In this document: positions 47,976 to 57,584 of the stretch, one piece after another
Numbering within the stretch: position 1 is the first letter of the stretch
Layout of the letters: each line of letters opens with the position of its first letter
Source: Bacteroidales bacterium
Lineage (GTDB): Bacteria; Bacteroidota; Bacteroidia; Bacteroidales; P3
Reading direction: 5' to 3'
NCBI GenBank assembly: GCA_017962445.1
Contig: JAGCVI010000009.1
Span: 62,001 to 126,000 of the forward strand
Length of the DNA stretch: 64,000 bases
Program-made: the position numbers and the translations under genes
The notes under the pieces: model-generated
Told to the model about the DNA's origin: nothing
What the model saw: only the letters and a program-made list of their open reading frames with translations
The model's database searches: none

Positions 47976-48686
47976 TTATTTTTCCTTCGGAGCAACAAGT
48001 TTGTAGAAAACGCCTGCAACAGCCGCACCTACAAGAGGAGCAATGATAAATAACCACACTTGGCTGCATGCACTCCAATTTCCGACTTTATCCGAAAACA
48101 GAGCCTGGCTGATACTGCGTGCAGGGTTGACACTGGTGTTGGTAAGAGGAATGCTGACAAGGTGTATCAGTGTGAGTGTTAAACCGATAGCCAGTCCAGC
48201 CGCTTTGGTATTGCTACGCTCATCAGTAGCACCAAGAATAACCATCAAGAAAACAAAGGTCAATACAGCTTCGACAGCAAATGCTCCTATCCAACCTATA
48301 TTTTGATAACCGGGTCCAGCAGCTTCCTGGAAATCCTGACCATATCCATTAGCAGCAAAAACACCCGTATTACCGAGTTCGGCAGACTTATAAATACCAT
48401 AAAGAACTGCACCTGCTATAATGGCTCCAACAACCTGGGCTGCCCAGTAGCAAAGCATGTCTTTGAAACTCATACGACCGTTGACAAAAACGCCAAACGA
48501 AACAGCAGGGTTGAGATGTGCGCCACTGACATGTCCAATGCAATATGCCATCGCAATCACAGTAAGACCAAAGGCAATGGCCACTCCTAAAAACCCTACG
48601 TGTCCAAACAGCGCAGTTCCACAACCGCCCAGGACTAGTACGAAGGTTCCGAAACCTTCAGCAAGCATTTTGTTAATAATCTTCAT
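47976..48686 (-). CDS. aqpZ: Aquaporin Z-like water channel
   Basis: 236 residues with six membrane helices. Both NPA motifs are present: HLNPAVSFG at 58-66 and SVNPARS near 185. The segment HLVSIPLTNTSVNPARS carries the histidine and arginine of the narrow water-selective filter as in E. coli AqpZ, so water is the expected substrate rather than glycerol. The 196-base upstream region to proS is AT-rich and I see no consensus -7 box in it. Confidence 0.92.
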   Translation of the reverse strand: MKIINKMLAEGFGTFVLVLGGCGTALFGHVGFLGVAIAFGLTVIAMAYCIGHVSGAHLNPAVSFGVFVNGRMSFKDMLCYWAAQVVGAIIAGAVLYGIYKSAELGNTGVFAANGYGQDFQEAAGPGYQNIGWIGAFAVEAVLTFVFLMVILGATDERSNTKAAGLAIGLTLTLIHLVSIPLTNTSVNPARSISQALFSDKVGNWSACSQVWLFIIAPLVGAAVAGVFYKLVAPKEK

Positions 48687-48850
48687 AATAAATTAGTTTT
48701 AAAGGTTAACAATTGTTCTTTTAACGAAATATTAACTTAAATATTGTTCAACTATGTTTTTTTTTATGCAATATAAAAAATGAAGTAAATAAATACGTGG
48801 TTCAACAAAATCAAAAATAAAGTATTACATCAACTCACCACCTCTCTCAC

Positions 48851-48880
48851 AAAAAAAGAGCCCGAAATTCGGGCTCTTTT
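48851..48880 (-). terminator. Terminator for proS
   Basis: AAAAGAGCCCG pairs with CGGGCTCTTTT around AAATT. Read on the minus strand it directly follows the proS stop and is continued by a T run. Confidence 0.9.
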
Positions 48881-48882
48881 TA

Positions 48883-50355
48883 TCAGTAGCTTCTTGCAAA
48901 TATCACTCTGCGATGACTTGGCTTTCCACTATATATACACTTGCCTTCTTCTTCGATGGCATCGTATGGTATGCATCGTATCGTCGCCTTTGTCTCAGCC
49001 TTGATTTTCTCTTCTGTTTCTGTAGTGCCGTCCCAATGGCATAGCAAGAATCCATTCTTCTCAATTTCAACCTTGAAGTCCTCCCATGTGTCAACCTTGC
49101 GAGTGTTAGCCATTCTGAAATCAAGAGCTTTCTGGAAAATGTTTTTCTGAATGGTATCCATAAGCTGCTCTACATGATCGGCTATTCCCTCTATAGGCAT
49201 TGTTATCTTCTCTAGCGTATCACGACGACAGACCTCGCAAGTGCCGTTTTCCAAGTCTCGTGGTCCCACGGCAAGACGCACTGGAACGCCCTTGAACTCG
49301 TATTCGGTGAACTTCCAACCTGGTTTGTATTCCGGACGGTTGTCATACTTGACACTGATACCCTTGGCGCGTAGAGCGTCGATAATCGGCTGCACCTTGG
49401 AGTCGATTTCTTTCATCTGTTCGTCGCTCTTGCAAATAGGAACTATGGCAACCTGTATCGGTGCCAGCTTGGGTGGCAGGACAAGACCATTGTCGTCGCT
49501 ATGAGTCATTATGAGAGCACCCATTAATCGAGTAGAGACACCCCACGAAGTGGCCCACACATACTCCAACTTGTTCTCCTTATTGAGGAACTGCACTTCG
49601 AAAGCCTTGGCAAAATTCTGACCTAAAAAATGCGATGTTCCTGCCTGCAACGCCTTGCCATCCTGCATCATTGCTTCAATGCAGTAGGTATCAAGGGCTC
49701 CTGCGAAACGCTCGTTGGGCGACTTCACACCTTTAACCACAGGAACAGCCATCCAATTGTTCGCGAAATCAGCATAGACATCGAGCATTTTGCGAGCCTC
49801 AGCCTCAGCCTCGTCACGAGTTGCATGTGCCGTATGGCCTTCCTGCCACAGGAATTCAGCAGTGCGCAGGAACATACGGGTACGCATCTCCCAACGTACA
49901 ACATTAGCCCATTGGTTGCATAGAATCGGCAAATCACGGTAAGACTTAATCCAGTTCTTGTATGTACTCCAAATGATGGTCTCCGATGTAGGACGGACTA
50001 TGAGTTCTTCCTCAAGTCGTGCTTCAGGGTCTACAACAACACCAGTTCCTTCATCGTTGGTTTTCAAACGGTAATGGGTAACGACAGCACATTCCTTGGC
50101 GAAACCTTTAACATGGTCGGCTTCGCGACTCAGGAACGATTTAGGAATAAATATCGGGAAATAAGCATTCTGGTGACCTGTGTCCTTGAACATCTTGTCC
50201 AGGGCATCGTGCATCTTCTCCCAGATTGCATAGCCATAAGGCTTAATAACCATACACCCACGTACAGCCGAATTTTCGGCCAAATCGGCTCGCACAACCA
50301 ATTCATTGTACCACTCTGAAAAATTTTCAGAACGTTTCACAAAATCTTTTGCCAT
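48883..50355 (-). CDS. proS: Prolyl-tRNA synthetase, archaeal/eukaryal type
   Basis: 490 residues. A class II synthetase of the short type without the editing insertion of E. coli ProRS. Seen are [20 protein letters not shown], the motif 2 region [21 protein letters not shown], the motif 3 region [19 protein letters not shown], the anticodon-binding PIQVAIVPI, and a C-terminal zinc-like domain ending FARSY. Such ProRS forms are normal in Bacteroidales. It has its own terminator and lies alone on the minus strand. Confidence 0.96.
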   Translation of the reverse strand: MAKDFVKRSENFSEWYNELVVRADLAENSAVRGCMVIKPYGYAIWEKMHDALDKMFKDTGHQNAYFPIFIPKSFLSREADHVKGFAKECAVVTHYRLKTNDEGTGVVVDPEARLEEELIVRPTSETIIWSTYKNWIKSYRDLPILCNQWANVVRWEMRTRMFLRTAEFLWQEGHTAHATRDEAEAEARKMLDVYADFANNWMAVPVVKGVKSPNERFAGALDTYCIEAMMQDGKALQAGTSHFLGQNFAKAFEVQFLNKENKLEYVWATSWGVSTRLMGALIMTHSDDNGLVLPPKLAPIQVAIVPICKSDEQMKEIDSKVQPIIDALRAKGISVKYDNRPEYKPGWKFTEYEFKGVPVRLAVGPRDLENGTCEVCRRDTLEKITMPIEGIADHVEQLMDTIQKNIFQKALDFRMANTRKVDTWEDFKVEIEKNGFLLCHWDGTTETEEKIKAETKATIRCIPYDAIEEEGKCIYSGKPSHRRVIFARSY

Positions 50356-50413
50356 TTACGTCTACTGTTTATAATTTTTTTATAAAGTTTACGTTATATT
50401 TTAGAAAAATGCG

Positions 50414-50421
50414 TATTTTTG
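50414..50421 (+). promoter_or_regulatory. -7 motif for the low-complexity secreted protein gene
   Basis: TATTTTTG matches TAnnTTTG, 83 bases before the ATG at 50504. The -33 region is not clear. Confidence 0.55.
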
Positions 50422-50503
50422 CACGCAAGATTTCGGTTTGCAAAAATACTAAATAATTAGGAATTTGGAATATATTAACATAACCAACTTTAAACAAACG
50501 AAG

Positions 50504-51721
50504 ATGAAAACATTTAGAAACAGCATTTTATGTGCGTTATTTTTGTTCTCAACTTTCAGTGGAATGCTTTATGCCCAATCGTCAGTGGAGACGGAAAATT
50601 ACTATTCCAACCCCGGAAAAGGAATAAAAGCCACGCCACCGAAGCCCTATTACGACACCTCCGTCACCAGCAAGAGCGACGATATCACGGTTGAACTTGT
50701 AGGTGGTGTACCCGATACTTCGTTCGCCATCGACACTGTGAAACGATACTTCCGTAACGACGACAATGCAATCGGAAACCGCTTTAGAGGCCAGGATTGC
50801 TTCGACAACTATTACACCACAGTATACCTGCATACCCATCATCCCTACTATTGCAGCTGGGGTTACCATTATTATACGTGGGATCCATGGTATAACCCAT
50901 ACTGGAATGGATGGTACTACTATGGTTGGGGCGGCAGCTACTGGCATTCATACTACAGCCCATACTGGTCTTTCGGCTATGGCTGGGGCCATCCTTGGTA
51001 TTGGGATCCCTTCTATTATCCTGGATACTACAACTATTATGGTTACTACGGCTACTATGGCTGGGGCGGAGCATATGCATGGAACAGCTATGGCTCGAAC
51101 GGTCGTTTCGGTCACCGCTACTTAGGCAACGGCCGAATCTCGACCCAACGCCTGTCGCGCAATACCGGTACCACCCCCACCCCGTCGCCTGCAGGACGCG
51201 GCACCGTACGCCGCGGAGGTGTAGACCTCAACAACGGAGGTCGTGCCAGCTACGGCAATGTCAGCGGCACCGGCTCGACACGCACAGCACCGGCGACCAA
51301 TGCACGTACATCCAGCACAAACACTCGTTACGCCAAGCCTGAGAGCCTAGCCAGCACACGCAGCCCGCAGGCATTGACCCGCAGCGGCAGCAATGGTTCT
51401 CGCAACAATAGCAGCAGCTACAATCGCAACGTTCGCACCCCCGACCGTTCCTCTACATCGGGTCGCGACAGCTACAACAACCGCACAACGAGTTCTCGCA
51501 GCAGCTATAACAACAATCGCTCGACAAGTACCCGCAGCAGCTACAATAACAATTCACGCACCACCACTTCGCCATCGCGAAGCAGTAGCAGCAGCCGTAG
51601 CAGCTATGGTGGAAGCTCTTCGTCACGCAGCAGTGGTGGCGGTTACAGTGGCGGAAGCCGCAGCAGCGGTGGTGGCGGACACAGCGGCGGAAGCCATAGC
51701 GGGAGCAGTGGCAGAAGATAA
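50504..51721 (+). CDS. Secreted low-complexity protein rich in Tyr/Trp/Gly and Ser/Arg/Asn
   Basis: 405 residues. A signal peptide ends at 24 (MLYAQ). Residues 25-99 are ordinary sequence (TVELVGGVPDTSFAIDTVK, with CF at 99-100). From 100 to about 205 Tyr, Trp, Gly, His and Pro dominate (HHPYYCSWGYHYYTWDPWY, YYGYYGWGGAY). From 215 to 370 it is Ser/Arg/Asn/Thr-rich with repeats of SSYNNN, and from 370 to the end Gly/Ser-rich ending SSGRR. No catalytic domain is recognised. Composition resembles disordered, adhesive or condensate-forming proteins; surface or periplasmic location is inferred from the signal peptide. I start at the ATG at 50504, whose neighbours encode the signal peptide. Confidence 0.75.
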   Translation: MKTFRNSILCALFLFSTFSGMLYAQSSVETENYYSNPGKGIKATPPKPYYDTSVTSKSDDITVELVGGVPDTSFAIDTVKRYFRNDDNAIGNRFRGQDCFDNYYTTVYLHTHHPYYCSWGYHYYTWDPWYNPYWNGWYYYGWGGSYWHSYYSPYWSFGYGWGHPWYWDPFYYPGYYNYYGYYGYYGWGGAYAWNSYGSNGRFGHRYLGNGRISTQRLSRNTGTTPTPSPAGRGTVRRGGVDLNNGGRASYGNVSGTGSTRTAPATNARTSSTNTRYAKPESLASTRSPQALTRSGSNGSRNNSSSYNRNVRTPDRSSTSGRDSYNNRTTSSRSSYNNNRSTSTRSSYNNNSRTTTSPSRSSSSSRSSYGGSSSSRSSGGGYSGGSRSSGGGGHSGGSHSGSSGRR

Positions 51722-51771
51722 TCTTTAAACTCTTATAAACTCAAGTTTTTTTTCAACTCACAACGCATACA

Positions 51772-52959
51772 ATGAAAAAATCATTTGTTACACTTGCACT
51801 TTCAGCCTTGATGTTTTTCCCAGCAGTGGGACAGGAGACCAAAAAAAGTGATATTTCCGCAAGATTAGACCAAATAAAACAGAGCGAAAATAAAGGCATT
51901 TGGCTTGATGTCAAAAAAAACGATGCAACAAACAGCAAAAAAGCAAAAAATGTCATAATAATAATAGGAGATGGAATGGGCCCGGCACAGGTTTACGCCT
52001 CGTTGGTTGCACAGAGAGGCAATTCTAACTTCCTGCGTTTTCCCTACTCAGGTTTTTCAAGTACATATTCCCACAATAAATACACCACCGATAGCGGTGC
52101 TGGTGGGACCGCAATCGTGACAGGTCACAAGACCGACAATATGCACATTGGCGTACTACCCGACGGGACTCCTATATACTCTTTTCTCTCATTGCTTCAC
52201 GAACAAGGGCTTGCTACAGGATTTGTCGTCACGAGCAGTGTTCTAGACGCCACACCTGCCAGCACCTATGCCCACGTCCCTTCACGCAAGATGTACGATA
52301 CAATCAGCCTGCATATGTCGCAGTGCGGTTTCGATGTCATGATCGGCGGAGGCCTAAGTAATTTCCGTCCCGAGAACCGAAAAGATGGACTCAACCCCCT
52401 CGACACACTGCGGCAACGCGGCTACGACATCACTTACAGCATTGAGGAAATGAAAAAATCGCGAAGCAATAAACTTGTCACTTTCTTTTGCGAAAACTAC
52501 TACGGACCCGTGGCTCCCGGACGTGATCCTATTTTAACAGAAGGCGTAAAGAAGGCTCTTGGAATTCTCACCAAAGACCCCGACGGATTTGCCATGATGA
52601 TTGAAGGCTCGCAAATTGACTGGGCATGCCACAACAACGACGCCGCTTATATGGAGGCTGAATTGGCCGACTTTGAAAAAATGCTCGGCATTGTTCTTGA
52701 CTTCGCCGAAAAAGACGGCAACACCTTGGTTGTCGTTACCGCCGACCACGAAACCGGCGGCCTTGTCCTGGTCAGTGGCGACATAGAGAGGGGCAAGAAC
52801 GAATGCAAATACATCACCGATGGTCACTCAGGTGTGATGGTGCCCGTCTTCGCCTACGGACCTGGTGCCGAAGTATTCTCGGGCATACAAAACAATATTG
52901 ACCTTATGCCCAAAGCACTCAACGCCATGGGACGTAAAAACCTGATAAAAAAACAATAA
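51772..52959 (+). CDS. Alkaline phosphatase
   Basis: 395 residues. A signal peptide ends at about 20 (AVGQ), placing it in the periplasm. Metal ligands and nucleophile appear in IIIGDGMGP and TDSGAGGTA (Asp107, Ser108 as the phosphorylated serine), HVPSRK, GSQIDWACHNND and VVTADHETGG, and the last histidine in DGHSGVMVPVFA. The arginine that binds phosphate in E. coli PhoA is not in the usual place, so it may be one of the compact monomeric PhoA-like enzymes. 15 bases separate it from the following gene. Confidence 0.9.
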   Translation: MKKSFVTLALSALMFFPAVGQETKKSDISARLDQIKQSENKGIWLDVKKNDATNSKKAKNVIIIIGDGMGPAQVYASLVAQRGNSNFLRFPYSGFSSTYSHNKYTTDSGAGGTAIVTGHKTDNMHIGVLPDGTPIYSFLSLLHEQGLATGFVVTSSVLDATPASTYAHVPSRKMYDTISLHMSQCGFDVMIGGGLSNFRPENRKDGLNPLDTLRQRGYDITYSIEEMKKSRSNKLVTFFCENYYGPVAPGRDPILTEGVKKALGILTKDPDGFAMMIEGSQIDWACHNNDAAYMEAELADFEKMLGIVLDFAEKDGNTLVVVTADHETGGLVLVSGDIERGKNECKYITDGHSGVMVPVFAYGPGAEVFSGIQNNIDLMPKALNAMGRKNLIKKQ

Positions 52960-52973
52960 ATCAGCCCGGCTAA

Positions 52974-53783
52974 ATGAAAACCCGCAAAGCATTCGCATTG
53001 TTTCTGCTCCTGGCAGCCTCGCTCAGCAGTGCACAAGCACAGTTGAAGATAGGGCAAGATACTCTCGCCACCCCGATTATTGGATTCAATTTTGGAACAC
53101 TGTTCCCCTCAGACAACCTGTCGACCGAGAACGGAATGCACGACCTATACAAATCGCCGTTCCTGAACTTCGGAATCGAAGGATTCTATAAATTCAAATC
53201 GAACTGGCTTGTGTCTATTGAAGGCGACCTTATAATAGGATCAGACAACCTGAGGGACAAGACCGTCCGCATGCCGTCGGTCTATTCGCACGACTATTCT
53301 CCTATAGTTATCGGCACCAATGGCACTGACGCCAACGCCACATGCTACAATAGGGCATTGGCTTTGCGCATAGGCGGCGGCCACATATTCAGGATCAACA
53401 GCAACAACCCGAATTCAGGCATCGTCGGAAGGCTCTCCGGAGGCATTATTCAACAAAAAACAATATTCATGCTCAACGATGTCAACGCTCCACAACTACA
53501 GGACGATTATACTCGGCTATACGATCACAAACGACGCGGGGTTTCTTTGACTGAAAGCATCGGCTATTGGTTCATGAGCAATCATTCTAACCTTATCAAC
53601 CTATACGTGGCTTTCGAAATAACCCAATGCTGGAACCATTCGGTACGTGGATATGTAATTGACGATATCATGGGTCTAAGGGGGCCTGACAACACGAAAT
53701 ATTTCGACCTTATATACGGGATAAAACTATGTTGGATGTTCCCACTCAAAGGCAAGACTGCCTACGACTACTACTTCTATTAA
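52974..53783 (+). CDS. Probable outer-membrane beta-barrel protein of unknown function
   Basis: 269 residues. A signal peptide ends AQAQ near 23. The rest alternates amphipathic beta segments with Gly and aromatic residues (LNFGIEGFYKFKSNWLVSIEGDL, ALALRIGGGHIF, GIKLCWMFPL) and finishes in YDYYFY with a terminal aromatic residue, a hallmark of outer-membrane barrels. No family is recognised. It lies between alkaline phosphatase and waaA, 21 bases upstream of the latter. Confidence 0.6.
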   Translation: MKTRKAFALFLLLAASLSSAQAQLKIGQDTLATPIIGFNFGTLFPSDNLSTENGMHDLYKSPFLNFGIEGFYKFKSNWLVSIEGDLIIGSDNLRDKTVRMPSVYSHDYSPIVIGTNGTDANATCYNRALALRIGGGHIFRINSNNPNSGIVGRLSGGIIQQKTIFMLNDVNAPQLQDDYTRLYDHKRRGVSLTESIGYWFMSNHSNLINLYVAFEITQCWNHSVRGYVIDDIMGLRGPDNTKYFDLIYGIKLCWMFPLKGKTAYDYYFY

Positions 53784-53804
53784 GCAATCTAACATCATAC
53801 TTCA

Positions 53805-55082
53805 ATGCGACTACTATACTCTCTGGCCATCTCATCATACGCAATTGCCGTACGACTCGCCTCACCGTTCAACACCAAGGCCTCTCTGCTTCGTGACGGC
53901 TGGTGTCGATGGAAAGACAAAATTCCCATCGACAAACTCGCAAAGGAGCGTGTAGCATGGTTCCACGTGGCTTCTCTCGGCGAGTTTGAACAGGCCAGAC
54001 CTGTCATGGAGTCTTTCCGCAAGCTTCACCCCGACTATAAAATATGCCTGTCATTTTTCTCTCCTTCTGGATACGAGGTTCGCAAAGACTATAACGGTGC
54101 CGACGTAGTAATGTATCTTCCGCCCGACACCAGACACAACGCCAAGGCGCTGGTTGAAACAATTCATCCCGACATCGCATTTTTCGTAAAATATGAGTTC
54201 TGGTTCAACTATTTGCATGAACTTCAGAGCAGAAACGTCCCAACATATATATTTTCCGCTATCTTTAGGAAGAACCAATATTTTTTCCGTTGGTACGGCC
54301 GCTGGTTTTCTCGTCAACTGCAGTGCTATAAGCACATGTTTGTTCAGAACGAGGAATCAATGGACTTACTGAAAAGCATCGGTATAACTCATTGCTCCAT
54401 AGCTGGAGACACACGTTTCGACCGCGTGAATGACATAGCCGCACAAGCAAAACGTTTTCCCGAGATAGAACGCTTCATAGCCAACGGAGGCGATTATGTA
54501 AACGGAACAACTAAAACCTTAATGGTCGGCAGCTCATGGGAGCCTGATGAAGCCAACATAGAGCATTTCATCACCAACTATACATCCCCAATCAAAATCA
54601 TCGTAGCCCCACACATGATCGACGAAAGACATCTGAAAAAAATCGAAAGTCTTTTCGGTCATAACAACTGTGTACGCTACTCACGACTTAAAACGGAGAA
54701 TGAAGCCTCCGAATACTACCGTTGCAAAATACTGATAATAGACAATATCGGAATGCTTTCGTCACTCTACCGCTATGCAACAGTATCATACATCGGCGGC
54801 GGATTCGGCAAAGGCATACATAATATTCTCGAAGCTGCCGTATTCAACTGTCCCGTCTGTTTCGGCCCCAACCACAAGAAGTTCGACGAAGCCGTCAAAC
54901 TCCTGCAACAAGGAGGTGCACAGACTTACGATACTCCCGACCAACTGGCAAAGATTCTTACCGAATGGTTCGACAACAAAGAGTTGTATAACAAGGCTTC
55001 GACATCGTGCCGAGATTTCATGCAGCAGAACCTCGGCGCCACAGCTACCATAATCAACAAAGTAGAGTCCGACCATGAATAG
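53805..55082 (+). CDS. waaA: 3-deoxy-D-manno-octulosonic acid transferase
   Basis: 425 residues. Adds Kdo from CMP-Kdo to lipid A precursor at the inner leaflet of the inner membrane. The N-terminal half contains WFHVASLGEFEQARPV, FLKYEFWFN-like FFVKYEFWFNYL and the C-terminal nucleotide site VSYIGGGFGKGIHNILEAAVFNCPVCFGPNH. It overlaps the tamL start by 8 bases, so the two genes are coupled. Confidence 0.95.
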   Translation: MRLLYSLAISSYAIAVRLASPFNTKASLLRDGWCRWKDKIPIDKLAKERVAWFHVASLGEFEQARPVMESFRKLHPDYKICLSFFSPSGYEVRKDYNGADVVMYLPPDTRHNAKALVETIHPDIAFFVKYEFWFNYLHELQSRNVPTYIFSAIFRKNQYFFRWYGRWFSRQLQCYKHMFVQNEESMDLLKSIGITHCSIAGDTRFDRVNDIAAQAKRFPEIERFIANGGDYVNGTTKTLMVGSSWEPDEANIEHFITNYTSPIKIIVAPHMIDERHLKKIESLFGHNNCVRYSRLKTENEASEYYRCKILIIDNIGMLSSLYRYATVSYIGGGFGKGIHNILEAAVFNCPVCFGPNHKKFDEAVKLLQQGGAQTYDTPDQLAKILTEWFDNKELYNKASTSCRDFMQQNLGATATIINKVESDHE

Positions 55083-57504
55083 ACAGCGTCCAAGTTCATT
55101 TCACAAGTCCACATTGTTGCTGCTGTGCGCAACGCTGACAGCAATGCTTTTCGGAGCCTGTCATGGCGTGAAGGACTTTGTAAAGGACGACGAAAGGGTG
55201 CTGAACCGAAACCAATTCGTAATTGAGATGCCCGACGGTTCAAAGCCTCCAAAAGAAATAAAAGATGCTCTGTCGAACATGCGAAAATATACCCTGCAAC
55301 AGCCCAACTCACATGTTCTAGGCTTCGGGCCACGATTAAAGATGAATCTGTATTGCCTGTCGTCTCCAACTGACTCGAACTGGGTGAACCGCTATCTCCG
55401 TCGACAGGGGCAAGCCCCAGTGATTTATGCCGAAGACGATGCCGTGCAGACAGCAATACAAATCAACAACCTGCTAAGCTCAAAAGGATGCTTCCGTTCT
55501 GAGGTGACTTTTGACACCGTTCACAAAGGCAAATACGATGTTAACGTGACATACCGCATCCACCCTGCTCAAAGGTATATGATAGATGATGTCACTTTCC
55601 ATGCAGAAACTCCAGAAGTCAACAAATTATTGAAACAATGGCAGGACGAAAGCCTTATACATAAAGACGACTACTATGACCAAGATGTGCTCGACAACGA
55701 ACGTACACGTCTGGTTGAACGACTTCGCAATGAGGGTTACTTTCTTGCTTCGCCAGATCTGGTTTCATTCTTGGTTGACTCGGCATTCGAAAACCACATT
55801 TTGACAATCGATGTCAACATCCGCAACCCTCGTATAATCGACTCTAACAACAACTATGTCTCCAGACCGCTACAGGTATACCGACTAGACGATATATTCA
55901 TATATCCTAACAGCTCTGCGTCAAACAGCGGCCTAACGGCATCGTTCGACACAATAGTCGAAGCATACGATTTCCGTAATCGTACCACCTATTACAAATA
56001 CCTCTTTAACCAACCAATGACAATCCGTCCGACAGTGATCGACCGCTCACTATTCCTATTTCACGGACAGACATTTAGACCACACAATATCGACCGTACA
56101 TACAGCTCACTGTTGAGCCTGCGTAATTTCAAATACATCAACATTGAACTATCTGAATCACCAAATAGCTGCGACACGGCGCGCCTGCTGAATGCCAAAG
56201 TACGACTGCTCACGGCAAAAAAACAAAGACTATCTGCTTCAATAGAAATAAACAACTCTTCACCATTCGGCGAGAAAAGCGAAGGATTCACGAGTGGTAA
56301 CTTCGGACTGGAAACAAAACTAAGTTACCTGAACAAAAACCTCTTCGGCGGTGCTGAGCTCTTCAAAGCCGAGTTTTCTCTTCTAGTCGAACTTCCAAAG
56401 CTCATCTTCCGCAACAACGAAGACAACACTCTACGTGACAAAGTTAGCAGTTTTGAGAACGGAATCGACCTCTCGCTTGACCTTCCGACTTTCCTGTTTC
56501 CGTTCACAAGCAACATTCTCTGGCAAAGAATGCGGCCCCATACAATAATCTCACTTGGCGGTAACTATCAGTACCGTAGCTACTTCGAGCGACTTTTATT
56601 CAATACTGGCTTTGGTTACAATTGGCACCGTCGACAGCACACCCACCTACTGCTGCCAATCGAAATGACATACGTCCGATTCTTCAATATTGACAGTGCC
56701 TTCCAAGCACGTATGCAGAGCATTAGTGATGCACGTGTAAAGTATCAATACAGTGACCACTTCATAATGGATGCCCGCTACGACTACATCTACAACACCC
56801 AGCAATACAACACCCGTAACAATTTCAACTACATACACCTGTCTATTGAAAGTGCTGGCAACCTGCTGAATGTCATCAGCCACATTGTCGACGGTCCAAA
56901 AGACGAAAACGGAATTCGACAGCTTCTCGGAGTGCCATTCTCACAATATATAAGATTTAATGCCGAATACAAACGATACTTCTACATAGGCGAGAAAAGC
57001 ACATTCGTGGCGAGATGCATGGCAGGAATAGGACTCCCCTACTCTAACAGTTCGGTAATGCCCTATGAGAAAAGCTTCTACGGAGGTGGTCCGACCACCA
57101 TGCGTGCATGGCATCTACGCCAGTTGGGGCCCGGTAATTTCTTGAACGACAACGACAACGTCCTAGAGCGTGTCGGCGACATGCAATTAGTCATAAACCT
57201 TGAATACCGCTTCCCTATTTTTTCAATTTTCGAAGGCGCAGTATTTACAGACATCGGTAACGTGTGGCTCGTAAATAGCTCGCAGGAATTTCCCGGAGGC
57301 CAGCTATCATTCAAGAATTTTCCTCAAAGCATAGCCACTGGTATCGGACTCGGCTTACGCGCAAATATTTCCATTCTCACCTTGCGCTGCGATCTCGCCA
57401 TACCACTCTACGACCCTGGTTACGAAAGCAATCTCCGCTGGCGGCCACCACACTGGCGTTTCAGCCAAATAACAGCCAACTTCGGAATCGATTACCCATT
57501 CTAA
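55075..57504 (+). CDS. tamL: TamA-like outer-membrane lipoprotein of the BamA superfamily
   Basis: 809 residues. The signal peptide ends with lipobox FGAC (Cys29), the hallmark of the Bacteroidota TamL form. Three or so POTRA-type segments follow in 90-330 (INNLLSSKGCFRSEVTFD, ERLRNEGYFLASPDLVSF) and a 16-strand-type barrel runs to the C-terminus, ending YPF. The lid element FYGGGPTTMRAWHLRQLGPG is typical of the BamA superfamily. It should assemble or insert outer-membrane components with TamB. The start lies in the waaA end. Confidence 0.88.
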   Translation: MNRQRPSSFHKSTLLLLCATLTAMLFGACHGVKDFVKDDERVLNRNQFVIEMPDGSKPPKEIKDALSNMRKYTLQQPNSHVLGFGPRLKMNLYCLSSPTDSNWVNRYLRRQGQAPVIYAEDDAVQTAIQINNLLSSKGCFRSEVTFDTVHKGKYDVNVTYRIHPAQRYMIDDVTFHAETPEVNKLLKQWQDESLIHKDDYYDQDVLDNERTRLVERLRNEGYFLASPDLVSFLVDSAFENHILTIDVNIRNPRIIDSNNNYVSRPLQVYRLDDIFIYPNSSASNSGLTASFDTIVEAYDFRNRTTYYKYLFNQPMTIRPTVIDRSLFLFHGQTFRPHNIDRTYSSLLSLRNFKYINIELSESPNSCDTARLLNAKVRLLTAKKQRLSASIEINNSSPFGEKSEGFTSGNFGLETKLSYLNKNLFGGAELFKAEFSLLVELPKLIFRNNEDNTLRDKVSSFENGIDLSLDLPTFLFPFTSNILWQRMRPHTIISLGGNYQYRSYFERLLFNTGFGYNWHRRQHTHLLLPIEMTYVRFFNIDSAFQARMQSISDARVKYQYSDHFIMDARYDYIYNTQQYNTRNNFNYIHLSIESAGNLLNVISHIVDGPKDENGIRQLLGVPFSQYIRFNAEYKRYFYIGEKSTFVARCMAGIGLPYSNSSVMPYEKSFYGGGPTTMRAWHLRQLGPGNFLNDNDNVLERVGDMQLVINLEYRFPIFSIFEGAVFTDIGNVWLVNSSQEFPGGQLSFKNFPQSIATGIGLGLRANISILTLRCDLAIPLYDPGYESNLRWRPPHWRFSQITANFGIDYPF

Positions 57505-57584
57505 AATCCCTAAAACCAATAAGATATTTTCAATCCTGAAGCACTTGTAAGTCTTAATTTATACTTTAATTCATAGTCAACATC

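Noticed and set aside
48687-48850. AT-rich gap between aqpZ and proS considered as an RNA gene or regulatory element
   Set aside because: Apart from the proS terminator it has no hairpin, T-run or consensus -7 box; I see only AT-rich sequence.
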